64,000 nt of DNA from assembly GCF_030818075.1 (NCBI RefSeq), contig NZ_JAUSZZ010000001.1, forward strand, positions 3,224,001 to 3,288,000, read 5' to 3'. Below are positions 44,468-52,248 of this stretch, piece by piece. Both the position numbers and the translations under genes were made by a program. Each line of letters starts with the position of its first letter. Position 1 is the stretch's first letter. This stretch comes from Microbacterium proteolyticum. Lineage in GTDB: Bacteria; Actinomycetota; Actinomycetes; Actinomycetales; Microbacteriaceae. The notes under the pieces were generated by a model. The model searched no databases and was not told the DNA's origin. It worked only from the letters and a program-made list of their open reading frames with translations.

Positions 44468-45784
44468 TCACGCGCTGAGCAGCCCTGCCCCCACCGATGC
44501 TCCCGCCGCCGGCGCGGGCGGAACGGCCCACAGCCCCGACCCGACGTGGCGGAGGTATTCGCCCATGGCATCCGTCGACAACGCCTTCTGCAGCGTGATG
44601 AAGCTGGCGGGACTCTTCTGGAACGACAGGAAGAACAGCCCCGCGTTCAGCCGCCCGAGGTCGGTCGTGCCGTCGACGAAGTTGTAGCCGCGGCGGAGGA
44701 TCCGGATGCCGCCGTTGTTGTCGGGGTGCGCGAGGCGCACGTGACTGCGGGCGTCGATCGCCGGCTTCCCCGAGCTGCCGACGGCCGCGAAGTCCGGGGC
44801 CGTGAACTCGTCGCCGCCCGAGAGCGGCGCCCCCTTCGCCTTGTCGCGGCCCACGACGCGGTCCTGCTCGGCGAGGCGCGTGCGGTCCCACGTCTCGATG
44901 AGCATCGCAATCCGCCGCGCGACCAGGTACGACCCGCCCGCGAGCCACGCCGGACCCTCGGATGCCGAGACCCATACGTTCGCGTCGAGAGCGGCCGTGT
45001 CGTCGGCGAGGATGTTGGCCGTTCCGTCCTTGAACCCGAAGAGGTTGCGGGGCGTTGCCTGGTCGGACGTGGTCTTGGACGTGCGACCGAAGCCGAGCTG
45101 CGACCACCGGATGGTCGCGCGCCCGAAGGCGATGCGGCTGAGATTGCGGATGGCGTGCACCGCGACCTGCGGGTCATCGGCGCACGCCTGGATGCACAGG
45201 TCGCCGTCGGAGCGCAGCGGGTCGAGGTCGTCGCCGAGGAACGCCGGAAGACGCTCGAGCCCCGCCGGACGCTGGCCTTCGAGCCCGAAACGGGAGTCGA
45301 AGAGCGACGGCCCGAAGCCGAACGTGATGGTGAGGTTGCTCGCGGGCAGCCCCAGCGCCTCGCCCGTGTCGTCCGGCGGCGCCTCCGGCGATCCGCCGAC
45401 CGCGCCGGTCGCGCTGACGTCGAGCCCCTGCATCATCCGCGTCGCCGCGTACGTCCAGTCCGCGAGCAGCTCGGCGAGATCGTCGCGGGTGGTCCGCGCC
45501 ATCATGTCGTACGCCGCGAAGTGCAGGTGGTCCTGCACCGGCGTCGTGATCCCGGGCTGATGGATGCCGGATGCCGAGGCAACGGCATCCGTCGCCGCCT
45601 GCGCCTGGTCACGGCCGAGGGCCATGCCCCCCAACACCCCGCCACCGGCACCCAGGGCGACGCCGGCCGCACCCGCGCCGAGGGCCAGGCCCATCAGGCC
45701 ACGGCGCGACAGGCCGCGCTCCTGCGGCGACTCTGCGATCGTCGGGGCCGTGGCATCCGGAGTCTGCTGGTCGTTCACACTCAC
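44468..45784 (-). CDS. efeB: Deferrochelatase/Dyp-type peroxidase EfeB
   Basis: 438 aa. Haem-containing periplasm/exterior peroxidase of the EfeUOB ferrous-iron importer. A Tat signal is visible (LSRRGLMGLALG at about residues 22-33). The Dyp signature GFKDGT (about residue 250) has the catalytic Asp; a His haem ligand is expected near IDARSHVRLAHPDNNG. The GTG at 45784 overlaps the efeO stop (GTGA); another GTG is at 45778. Last gene of the operon. Confidence 0.92.
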   Translation of the reverse strand: MSVNDQQTPDATAPTIAESPQERGLSRRGLMGLALGAGAAGVALGAGGGVLGGMALGRDQAQAATDAVASASGIHQPGITTPVQDHLHFAAYDMMARTTRDDLAELLADWTYAATRMMQGLDVSATGAVGGSPEAPPDDTGEALGLPASNLTITFGFGPSLFDSRFGLEGQRPAGLERLPAFLGDDLDPLRSDGDLCIQACADDPQVAVHAIRNLSRIAFGRATIRWSQLGFGRTSKTTSDQATPRNLFGFKDGTANILADDTAALDANVWVSASEGPAWLAGGSYLVARRIAMLIETWDRTRLAEQDRVVGRDKAKGAPLSGGDEFTAPDFAAVGSSGKPAIDARSHVRLAHPDNNGGIRILRRGYNFVDGTTDLGRLNAGLFFLSFQKSPASFITLQKALSTDAMGEYLRHVGSGLWAVPPAPAAGASVGAGLLSA

Positions 45785-47010
45785 TCCAGGATGGTGACCG
45801 TCAGCTGCGACAGCGGCTCGGCGAGGGCGTTGATGAGGTCGGTGAACTGCCGCTTGTCGGCTTCGGTGAGCTGGGCGTACGGCACGAAGCCGGCGTCGGC
45901 CGACCCGTGCGCGGCCAGTGCCGCCTCGAGGTCGGCGTATCCCGAGTCGATGCGCGTGACGAGCTCGGCGCCCTTGTCGCCCTTCGACTCCGCGAAGTCG
46001 CGTACGAGCGAGAAGGCCATCTTCGACCCCTCGACGTTGGCGGCGAAGTCGTAGAGGTCGGTGCCCGACCACCAGTCCTCCTCGCCGCTGATCTTGCCGG
46101 TGGCCACCTCGTCGAGCAGCGCGATGGCGCCGTTCGAGATGCCCGCGACACCCTGCGCGTCGAGGGCCTGCGTGAACTCCTCGCCGTGCACGTAGTCGTA
46201 GAGCTCCTGCGTGTCGGCGATCAGCTTGTCGCCGTAGGTGGCGCGCTCCGCGGTGGTGGAGGGAGCCCAGTCCTTCCACGCCGGGGTCTCGCCGTCGGCG
46301 TTCAACGCATCTTGCGCGGGGACCCACAGGTCTTTCTCGATGCGGTGGAAGCCGGTCCAGTCGAGACCCTCCGCCACGGCGTCGACCTCGCGATAGTCGA
46401 TGCGGGGGTCGAGGTCGCCGAGCGCCTCGGCGATGGGCTCGATGCGCTCGTAGTACGCGCGCACGCGCGGGAACTGCTCGCGCGCGGCGGCGTCGTCGCC
46501 CGACTCGTAGGCGGCGGCGAAGGTCTGCACGGCGGGCAGCAACTGGCCCACCTGGTCCTTCACGAAGGCGGCGTAGAGGCCGACCGCCTGCTGCTTCTGC
46601 TCGGCATCCGGACCCTCCACCGCGACCGCGTCGCCGGTGACCGAGAAGCTCGCCTTGCCGACACCGTCGCCGACCATGCCGGGCTTGCACAGCGTGTAGT
46701 AGTCGCCGGGCTGCGCGACGACGGTGAGGCTGCGCGAGGCGCCGGGGGCGATGTTCTCGACCTCGCCGACGATGCGCAGCCCATCGGATGCCAGCAGGTA
46801 GAACTCCGTGGTCTGGTCGCTCTCGTTGCTCACGTCGAAGGCGACGGTTCCGCTCGGTGCCGATGCGGCCGACACGGCGCATCCGTCGGCGGTCGAGGTC
46901 ACGGTGAGGGCTCCGCCGGCGGCCGCGTCGGTCTTGGCGACGCAGCCCGACAGGGCGAGGGCGGCGACGCCGGCGACGGCCGTGGCGGCAAGGAGGCGTG
47001 TCGAGGTCAT
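45781..47010 (-). CDS. efeO: Iron uptake lipoprotein EfeO
   Basis: 409 aa. Lipoprotein signal with lipobox ALSGC (Cys about residue 24). An N-terminal cupredoxin-like domain (VTSTADGCAVS to about residue 135, with DYYTLCKPGM) and the C-terminal M75 peptidase-like imelysin domain (GLDWTGFHRIEKDLW, with HxxE as HRIEK) follow. It binds iron and hands it to EfeU. ATG 47010 is 61 bases after the efeU stop. Confidence 0.93.
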   Translation of the reverse strand: MTSTRLLAATAVAGVAALALSGCVAKTDAAAGGALTVTSTADGCAVSAASAPSGTVAFDVSNESDQTTEFYLLASDGLRIVGEVENIAPGASRSLTVVAQPGDYYTLCKPGMVGDGVGKASFSVTGDAVAVEGPDAEQKQQAVGLYAAFVKDQVGQLLPAVQTFAAAYESGDDAAAREQFPRVRAYYERIEPIAEALGDLDPRIDYREVDAVAEGLDWTGFHRIEKDLWVPAQDALNADGETPAWKDWAPSTTAERATYGDKLIADTQELYDYVHGEEFTQALDAQGVAGISNGAIALLDEVATGKISGEEDWWSGTDLYDFAANVEGSKMAFSLVRDFAESKGDKGAELVTRIDSGYADLEAALAAHGSADAGFVPYAQLTEADKRQFTDLINALAEPLSQLTVTILE

Positions 47011-47071
47011 GATGCTCCGATCGGTGAGGGACGGATGCCGCGGCTTCGGGTGCGCGCGGACAGCCGGGGTC

Positions 47072-48085
47072 TTAGGAGGCGGCGGGGGCCGTGCTGGTGA
47101 CCGCCCCGGGGGCGGCAGGTGCGGCATCCGCGAGGGGAGCTGGGGATGCGGCATCGGCGACCGAAGCCGTGGGTGTGGCGGAAGGCTCCGTTTCACGCGG
47201 GCGGCGGGGGCCGCGTACGCCGCGCACGAAGAGCGGAGCGACGACGGCGACGTAGACCGCCCAGGCGATCACCTGCAACCAGGTCATCTGCGGCATGAAT
47301 CCGACCGTGGCCTGCAGGAGCACCGCCAGAGCGCTGTCGGGGGCGATGACCGACGACACGTCGAACGCCCAGCCGAAGGGGAAGCCCGCCCAGCCGGTCA
47401 GCACGAGTCCTGTGGCCGGGTCGACCGGGGCTCCCGCGCCGAAGGGGCCGGGAAGCGCGCCGGCTTCCTGCAGGTCGTGGAAGGCGTAGGCGAGCACACC
47501 CGCCGCCACGATCACCAGGAATCCCCCGGTCCAGGTGAAGAAGCGTCCCAGGTTCAGCCGCAACATGCCGCGGGCGATGAGCCAACCCAGCACGGCGGCG
47601 ACGACGAGACCCACGACCGCGCCGAGAAGCGCGTCCGCCTGGTCTTCGATGGACTGCACCATCGCCCACAGGAAGAGCGTCGTCTCGACGCCTTCGCGCG
47701 CAACCGACACGAACCCGACCGCCACGAGCGCCCACACGCCCCCGCGCAGGGCCCGGTCGACACCGCTCTCGAGCCCTGCCTTCAGGGTGCGGCCGGCCTT
47801 CTGCATCCAGAAGATCATCCACGTGACCATCGCGACGGCCAGGAGCGACAGCCCCCCGCCGAGCAGCTCCTGCGCCTGGAAGGTCAGCATGTAGGCGCTG
47901 AAGGTGAACGCCGCGCCCACCCCCAGCGCCAGCGCGATCGCGAGTCCGACGCCCGTCCGCAGCTTCGGCAGCGCGTCTCGGCGACCCAAGCGCGTGAGAT
48001 AGGCGACGAGGATGCCGACGACGAGCGCGGCCTCGAGACCTTCGCGGAGGCCGATGAGGAAGGTGGCGAAGAAGCTGGCTAGCAC
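47072..48085 (-). CDS. efeU: Iron permease EfeU (FTR1 family)
   Basis: 337 aa. Seven-helix iron permease related to yeast Ftr1. Both REGLE-type motifs are present: REGLEAAL in helix 1 and REGVETTL in helix 4. The C-terminal 35 residues are a low-complexity Ala/Pro tail. GTG 48085 is the only start at the conserved N-terminus (LASFFATFLIGLREG). First gene of efeUOB, with a DtxR/IdeR-like box about 55-75 bases upstream. Confidence 0.94.
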   Translation of the reverse strand: MLASFFATFLIGLREGLEAALVVGILVAYLTRLGRRDALPKLRTGVGLAIALALGVGAAFTFSAYMLTFQAQELLGGGLSLLAVAMVTWMIFWMQKAGRTLKAGLESGVDRALRGGVWALVAVGFVSVAREGVETTLFLWAMVQSIEDQADALLGAVVGLVVAAVLGWLIARGMLRLNLGRFFTWTGGFLVIVAAGVLAYAFHDLQEAGALPGPFGAGAPVDPATGLVLTGWAGFPFGWAFDVSSVIAPDSALAVLLQATVGFMPQMTWLQVIAWAVYVAVVAPLFVRGVRGPRRPRETEPSATPTASVADAASPAPLADAAPAAPGAVTSTAPAAS

Positions 48086-48139
48086 GGGCGGGTGTTCCGA
48101 CTTTCACGAGGAGGAAGGACCGCGACGCTGCGGGTCGGG

Positions 48140-48158
48140 TAAGGGCAGCCTCACCTGA
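48140..48158. promoter_or_regulatory. DtxR/IdeR-type iron box upstream of efeU
   Basis: TAAGGGCAGCCTCACCTGA agrees with the consensus TTAGGTTAGSCTAACCTAA at about 14 of 19 positions. It sits beside a possible -10 (CATAGT, minus strand). Iron-loaded DtxR would repress efeUOB when iron is plentiful. Confidence 0.65.
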
Positions 48159-48271
48159 CTATGACACATTACGCACTTTCGTCGGTTCGCGCACCCCTGC
48201 ATCACCCGGGGGCGACGGTAATCGGCGGCAACAATCGCCCCGGCGACCCGCGATCGACCTAGCCTCGTCGC

Positions 48272-49288
48272 ATGTCCGACCTCGATCTCCCCGTTCTCGA
48301 CCTCTCGCTCCTCGACGAGGGCCCGGATGCCGCCGCCCGCTTCCGCGACGACCTGCGCGCCGCGACGCACGACGTGGGCTTCTTCTACCTGACCGGCACC
48401 GGGGTCAGCCCCGAGCTGGAGGCGCGGCTGCTGCAGGCCGCGAAAGACTTCTTCGCGCTCCCCGAGGCCGACAAGCTCGCGATCGAGAACGTCACGAGCC
48501 CGCACTTCCGCGGGTACACGCGCGTCGGCGGCGAGCGCACGCAGGGCCGTGTCGACTGGCGCGAGCAAATCGACATCGGGCCCGAGCGCGCGGCGATCGA
48601 CGACCCCGACACTCCCGGCTACAACCGTCTGATCGGGCCCAACCTCTGGCCGGCCGCGCAGCCCGAACTCAAGGACGTCGTCACCGAGTGGCACGATCAC
48701 CTCACCGGTGTCGCCCGCAAGCTCCTGCGCGCGTGGGCCCTCGCCCTCGGGGCGGAGGAGCAGTACTTCGACCGCCACTTCGGCGACCCGCAGACCCTCA
48801 TCAAGATCGTGCGCTACCCCGGCAAGGACGACCCGACGCCCCAACAGGGCGTCGGCGCGCACAAGGACTCGGGCGTGCTCACCCTGCTGTGGGTGGAGCC
48901 GGGCAAGGGGGGCCTGCAGGTCGAGCGCGACGGCGAGTGGGTCGATGCTCCCCCGGTTCCCGGGGCCTTCGTCGTCAACATCGGCGAGCTGCTCGAGTAC
49001 GCCACGCAGGGCTACCTCCGCGCCACGAACCATCGCGTCATCTCGCCGCGCTTCCCCGACGAGCGCATCTCGGTACCGTTCTTCTTCAATCCCGCCCTCG
49101 ACGCTCGTCTGCCGATCATCGATCTGCCCGCCGAGCTCGCCGCCGACGCCCGCGGCGTCTCCGACGACCCCACGAACCCCATCCATGCGACCTACGGCGA
49201 GAACGCCCTCAAGTCGCGGCTGCGCGCCCACCCCGACGTGGCGGAGCGCTGGCATCCCGACCTGCTGGCCGCGCGCGCGGCATCCTGA
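48272..49288 (+). CDS. 2-oxoglutarate/Fe(II) oxygenase (isopenicillin N synthase-like family)
   Basis: 338 aa. DIOX_N-type start (VGFFYLTGTGV), then the double-stranded beta-helix with the metal triad H-x-D in GAHKDSG (about residue 196) and distal His in TNHRVISPR (about 252), plus Arg/Ser in DERISVPF for 2-oxoglutarate. Substrate unknown. ATG 48272 is 6 bases after TAGCCT, leaderless. The last 24 codons belong to the first unit of a 226-bp tandem triplication. Proximity to efeUOB may link it to iron status. Confidence 0.9.
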   Translation: MSDLDLPVLDLSLLDEGPDAAARFRDDLRAATHDVGFFYLTGTGVSPELEARLLQAAKDFFALPEADKLAIENVTSPHFRGYTRVGGERTQGRVDWREQIDIGPERAAIDDPDTPGYNRLIGPNLWPAAQPELKDVVTEWHDHLTGVARKLLRAWALALGAEEQYFDRHFGDPQTLIKIVRYPGKDDPTPQQGVGAHKDSGVLTLLWVEPGKGGLQVERDGEWVDAPPVPGAFVVNIGELLEYATQGYLRATNHRVISPRFPDERISVPFFFNPALDARLPIIDLPAELAADARGVSDDPTNPIHATYGENALKSRLRAHPDVAERWHPDLLAARAAS

Positions 49289-49336
49289 CCTCGCCGTCCG
49301 ATCGCCGGCCAGCGAGCGGCACTCGGCGTGCGCTCA

Positions 49337-49405
49337 CGCATAAACACGATCGGTGCGCGTAAACACGACGACAGCGTGTTTCTGCGCACGAATCGCGTTT
49401 ATGCG
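49337..49405. repeat. Palindromic element, copy 1
   Basis: 69 bases from CGCATAAAC to GTTTATGCG. It folds into a near-continuous stem of about 30 bp (perfect 9-bp ends, a few mismatches and single-base bulges within) with an ACGACAG loop. Reminiscent of REP/MITE-like units or a rho-independent terminator. The AT-rich ends contrast with surrounding GC-rich DNA. Confidence 0.8.
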
Positions 49406-49562
49406 GAGGTTCGCGGGGCTCGGGGAGGCACGACTCCCCGCGCGGCTGCGCGCCCACCCCGACATGACTGAGCGCCGGCATCCCGACCTGCTGGCCGCCC
49501 GCGCGGCATCCTGACCTCGCCCCCCGATCGCCGGCCAGCGAGCGGCACTCGGCGTGCGCTCA

Positions 49563-49631
49563 CGCATAAACACGATCGGTGCGCGTAAACACGACGACAG
49601 CGTGTTTCTGCGCACGAATCGCGTTTATGCG
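49563..49631. repeat. Palindromic element, copy 2
   Basis: Identical in layout to the copy 226 bases upstream; the 69 bases appear unchanged. Confidence 0.8.
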
Positions 49632-49789
49632 GGAGTTCGCGGGGCTCGGACACGCACGACTCCCCGCGCGGCTGCGCGCCCACCCCGACATGACTGAGCG
49701 CCAGCATCCCCACCTGCTGGCTGCGCGCCGCGGCATCGTGACGTCGCCGTCCGATCGCCGGCCAGCGAGCGGCACTCGGCGTGAGCTCA

Positions 49790-49858
49790 CGCATAAACAC
49801 GATCGGTGCGCGTAAACACGACGACAGCGTGTTTCTGCGCACGAATCGCGTTTATGCG
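49790..49858. repeat. Palindromic element, copy 3
   Basis: Third copy, 227 bases after the second. The sequence flanking it on the right diverges from the other units after about 49892. Confidence 0.8.
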
Positions 49859-49937
49859 GGAGTTCGCGGGGCTCGGGGAGGCACGACTCCCCCGACGCGG
49901 CGACGCGGCGATCGATTCCCGGCATCCGGGAACGCCG

Positions 49938-49966
49938 AAGGCCGCCCCACACCGTGGGGCGGCCTT
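49938..49966. terminator. Terminator of rpsO
   Basis: 13-bp perfect stem (49938-49950 with 49954-49966) and an ACC loop, 36 bases beyond the rpsO stop. Confidence 0.8.
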
Positions 49967-50001
49967 CCAAGAATGTTTTGCGCGATAGAACGCTGGCGCG
50001 A

Positions 50002-50271
50002 TTAGCGACGCAGACCGAGACGCTCGATGAGCGAGCGGTAACGGTTGATGTCGACGTCCTGCAGGTAACCCAGCAGGCGACGGCGCTGACCGACGAGCAG
50101 GAACAGGCCACGGCGCGAGTGGTGGTCGTGCTTGTGTGCCTTGAGGTGCTCGGTGAGGTCCTTGATGCGCTGCGTCAGCATCGCGACCTGCACCTCGGGG
50201 GATCCGGTGTCACCGGGGTGCGTCGCGTACTCTTCGATGATCGCCTTCTTGACGTCTGCTTCGAGTGCCAT
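50002..50271 (-). CDS. rpsO: 30S ribosomal protein S15
   Basis: 89 aa, the usual length. Primary binder of the central domain of 16S r[30 protein letters not shown] and [23 protein letters not shown] are diagnostic. ATG 50271 with AAGGAAGGGG upstream. rpsO is normally followed by pnp; here the next genes are unrelated and pnp lies 17.6 kb away on the same strand. Confidence 0.98.
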   Translation of the reverse strand: MALEADVKKAIIEEYATHPGDTGSPEVQVAMLTQRIKDLTEHLKAHKHDHHSRRGLFLLVGQRRRLLGYLQDVDINRYRSLIERLGLRR

Positions 50272-50518
50272 AGATGGGATCCCCTTCCTTCTCATTGCGC
50301 GGCGCCCGTCACACGATGTGCGAGCTCTCTTTATCCGCGGCCGATCGAACGGCAACCGCATGAGTCTACCAGCATCCGGATGCCATCACCGCACCGCGGC
50401 ACATCGGGCACCGCCGTCGGGTACCCGGCGCGCATCCGACTGACGGCGAGGGGCCGCAGCCCCGACAGCGCCTCGTGTCGGCATCAGCGCCACGCGTCGG
50501 GCGGCGGGAGCGTCATCG

Positions 50519-50541
50519 ATGTCGGAACCCTGGCGTAGCCT
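50519..50541 (+). promoter_or_regulatory. RecA-NDp-like leaderless promoter of the DUF167/MFS operon
   Basis: ATGTCGGAA at 50519-50527, 8 bases, TAGCCT at 50536-50541, 6 bases, GTG. Closely matches the ftsK and recA elements. Confidence 0.6.
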
Positions 50542-50547
50542 CGGTCC

Positions 50548-50769
50548 GTGCAGCTCACCGTCCGCGTCAAGCCCGGAAGCCGCCGCGGTCCGCTCGTCGA
50601 AGACACCGCCGACGGTCTCGTCGTCCATGTGCGCGAACGCGCCGTCGACGGGGCCGCCAACGCGGGCGTCGTCCGAGCCGTCGCGGCGCACTTCGATGTG
50701 GCGCCCCGCGACGTGCAGATCCTCCGCGGGCACGCCGCGCGCATCAAGCGCCTGGAGGTCGACGCATGA
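50548..50769 (+). CDS. DUF167 (YggU-like) family protein
   Basis: 73 aa. A compact alpha/beta fold: LTVRVKPGSRRGPLV at the start, VHVRERAVDGAANAGVV in the middle and HFDVAPRDVQILRGHAARIKRLEV at the end, all typical. Function unknown. GTG 50548 follows TAGCCT by 6 bases, so the transcript is leaderless. Its stop overlaps the MFS start by four bases (ATGA). Confidence 0.9.
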   Translation: MQLTVRVKPGSRRGPLVEDTADGLVVHVRERAVDGAANAGVVRAVAAHFDVAPRDVQILRGHAARIKRLEVDA

Positions 50770-52070
50770 CGGTGAGCCGGAGCGCCTTCATCGACCTGCG
50801 CCCGCTCACCACCTCCCCGGCCTTCGCGCGCCTGTGGATCGGGTCGACACTGGCCGGACTCGGCGGACAGCTGACGGTCGTCGCGGTCATGCTGCACGTG
50901 TTCGAGCTGACCCAGAGCACGTTCGCGGTGTCGATGATCGCGGTGGCGGGGCTCCTGCCGATGATCGCCGCGGGCCTGTACGGCGGCATGCTCGCCGACG
51001 CCTTCGACCGGCGCACGGTCGCACTGCTGGCGGCGGTGGTGACCTTCGCCTCGACCGCCTTACTGGCGATCCTGGCCTGGTCGGGACTCGAGACGGTCGG
51101 GTGGCTCTTCGCCCTGAGCGTGATCAACTCCGCCGCCAACTCCATCGTCATGGCGACGAAATCGGCCATCACCCCGCGGCTGCTCCCCCGCGACCTCCTG
51201 CCGGCAGCCGCCGCTCTCCAGGGCGTCACGGTCGGCGTCATGGTCATGGCCGGCCCCGCCCTCGCCGGTGTCCTCGTCGCGTTCGCGGGGTACGCCTGGA
51301 CCTACTCGCTCGACGTCGTGCTCATGACCTCGCTGTTCCTGGGACTGTGGTCGCTGCCGAAGCTCCGCCCCGAAGGAGAGGTGGTCCGCCCCGGTCTGGA
51401 GTCGCTGCGCGACGGCGTCCGGTTCCTCCGCCGAGCGCCGAACATCCGCCTGCAGTACCTCCTCGACATCGTCGCGATGACCTTCGGGCAGCCCGTGGCG
51501 CTGTTCCCCGCCATCGGCGCGGTGCTCCTGGGCGGTGGCGCGATCACCACGGGGGTGCTGACGGCCGCGGTGGCGGCGGGCGCCTTCCTCTCGAGCCTGT
51601 TCTCGGGCCCGATCGGACGCGTGCGCCGCCAGGGCCTCGGCATCGAACGGGCGATCCAGGTGTACGGGCTGTCCATCGGCGCTTTCGGGCTCGTCCTGCT
51701 CGCCGCCGGCCTCGGCTGGCTGCGCCCCGACGTCGTCGACGAGTCGCACGCCGCCGTCGCGCTCATCGCCCTCGCCGCGATGGTCCTCGCCGTCTCCGGC
51801 GCGGCCGACAACGTCAGCGCGATCTACCGCTCCACCATGATGCAGGCGGCGGTTCCGGATGCCATGCGCGGGCGCCTGCAGGGGATCTTCGTCGTCGTGG
51901 TGGCCGGCGGTCCCCGCGTCGGCGCTCTCTATGCCGGCACGCTGGCCACGATCGCCGCCCTGTGGGTGCCGCCCCTGTTCGGCGGCATCCTGATCCTCGC
52001 CCTCGTGGGCACGCTCGTTCGATTCTCCCCCCGCTTCCGCCACTACGACGCCCTGAACCCTCAGCCCTGA
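50766..52070 (+). CDS. MFS transporter
   Basis: 434 aa, about 12 transmembrane helices. The conserved loop 2-3 motif is seen as GGMLADAFDRRTVALLAA. N-terminal FARLWIGSTLAGLGGQLTVVAVMLHVFELTQS matches the DHA3-type (enterobactin/macrolide exporter-like) group. The likely cargo is a drug or siderophore, but sequence alone does not say. Translationally coupled to DUF167 and under the RecA-NDp-like promoter. Confidence 0.9.
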   Translation: MTVSRSAFIDLRPLTTSPAFARLWIGSTLAGLGGQLTVVAVMLHVFELTQSTFAVSMIAVAGLLPMIAAGLYGGMLADAFDRRTVALLAAVVTFASTALLAILAWSGLETVGWLFALSVINSAANSIVMATKSAITPRLLPRDLLPAAAALQGVTVGVMVMAGPALAGVLVAFAGYAWTYSLDVVLMTSLFLGLWSLPKLRPEGEVVRPGLESLRDGVRFLRRAPNIRLQYLLDIVAMTFGQPVALFPAIGAVLLGGGAITTGVLTAAVAAGAFLSSLFSGPIGRVRRQGLGIERAIQVYGLSIGAFGLVLLAAGLGWLRPDVVDESHAAVALIALAAMVLAVSGAADNVSAIYRSTMMQAAVPDAMRGRLQGIFVVVVAGGPRVGALYAGTLATIAALWVPPLFGGILILALVGTLVRFSPRFRHYDALNPQP

Positions 52071-52248
52071 ACCCGGCCCCGACCCGCCCGCGCCCCTCGC
52101 GCGCCCGCGCCGCCCGAAACTCACGCCCCCGGAGCTCACCGCGGACCACCGCCCCCTCGGCCTCACACCCTCCGACCCCGCCCACCCACTGTGACGCCGC
52201 GTTGCACGACACCGGCTCGCACCACCACGACGACGAGAGCATGGCGAG

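Larger units (their letters stand above)
49216..49892. repeat. 226-bp tandem triplication including the 3' end of the oxygenase gene
   Basis: Units begin at 49216, 49442 and 49668 with GCGGCTGCGCGCCCACCCCG, period 226-227. Each has (i) the last 24 codons of the oxygenase, intact only in unit 1, (ii) a short conserved stretch, and (iii) a 69-base palindromic element. Copies differ at few positions. Between 49289 and 50001 I see no gene; reading frames here are products of the repeat. Confidence 0.93.

Noticed and set aside
44261..46054. Long plus-strand frame opposite efeB/efeO
   Set aside because: Antisense shadow of the Dyp-peroxidase gene; composition and motifs belong to the minus strand.
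49216..49892. CRISPR array
   Set aside because: Repeats are 226 bp without unique spacers, and there are no cas genes.
32641..50000. Genomic island delivered by a phage or integrative element
   Set aside because: No integrase, transposase, tRNA target or att-like direct repeats were seen; base composition looks like the rest.
49209..50111. Small minus-strand frames with nearly identical sequences in the 226-bp array
   Set aside because: They are the same repeat read three times; none has a credible start region.
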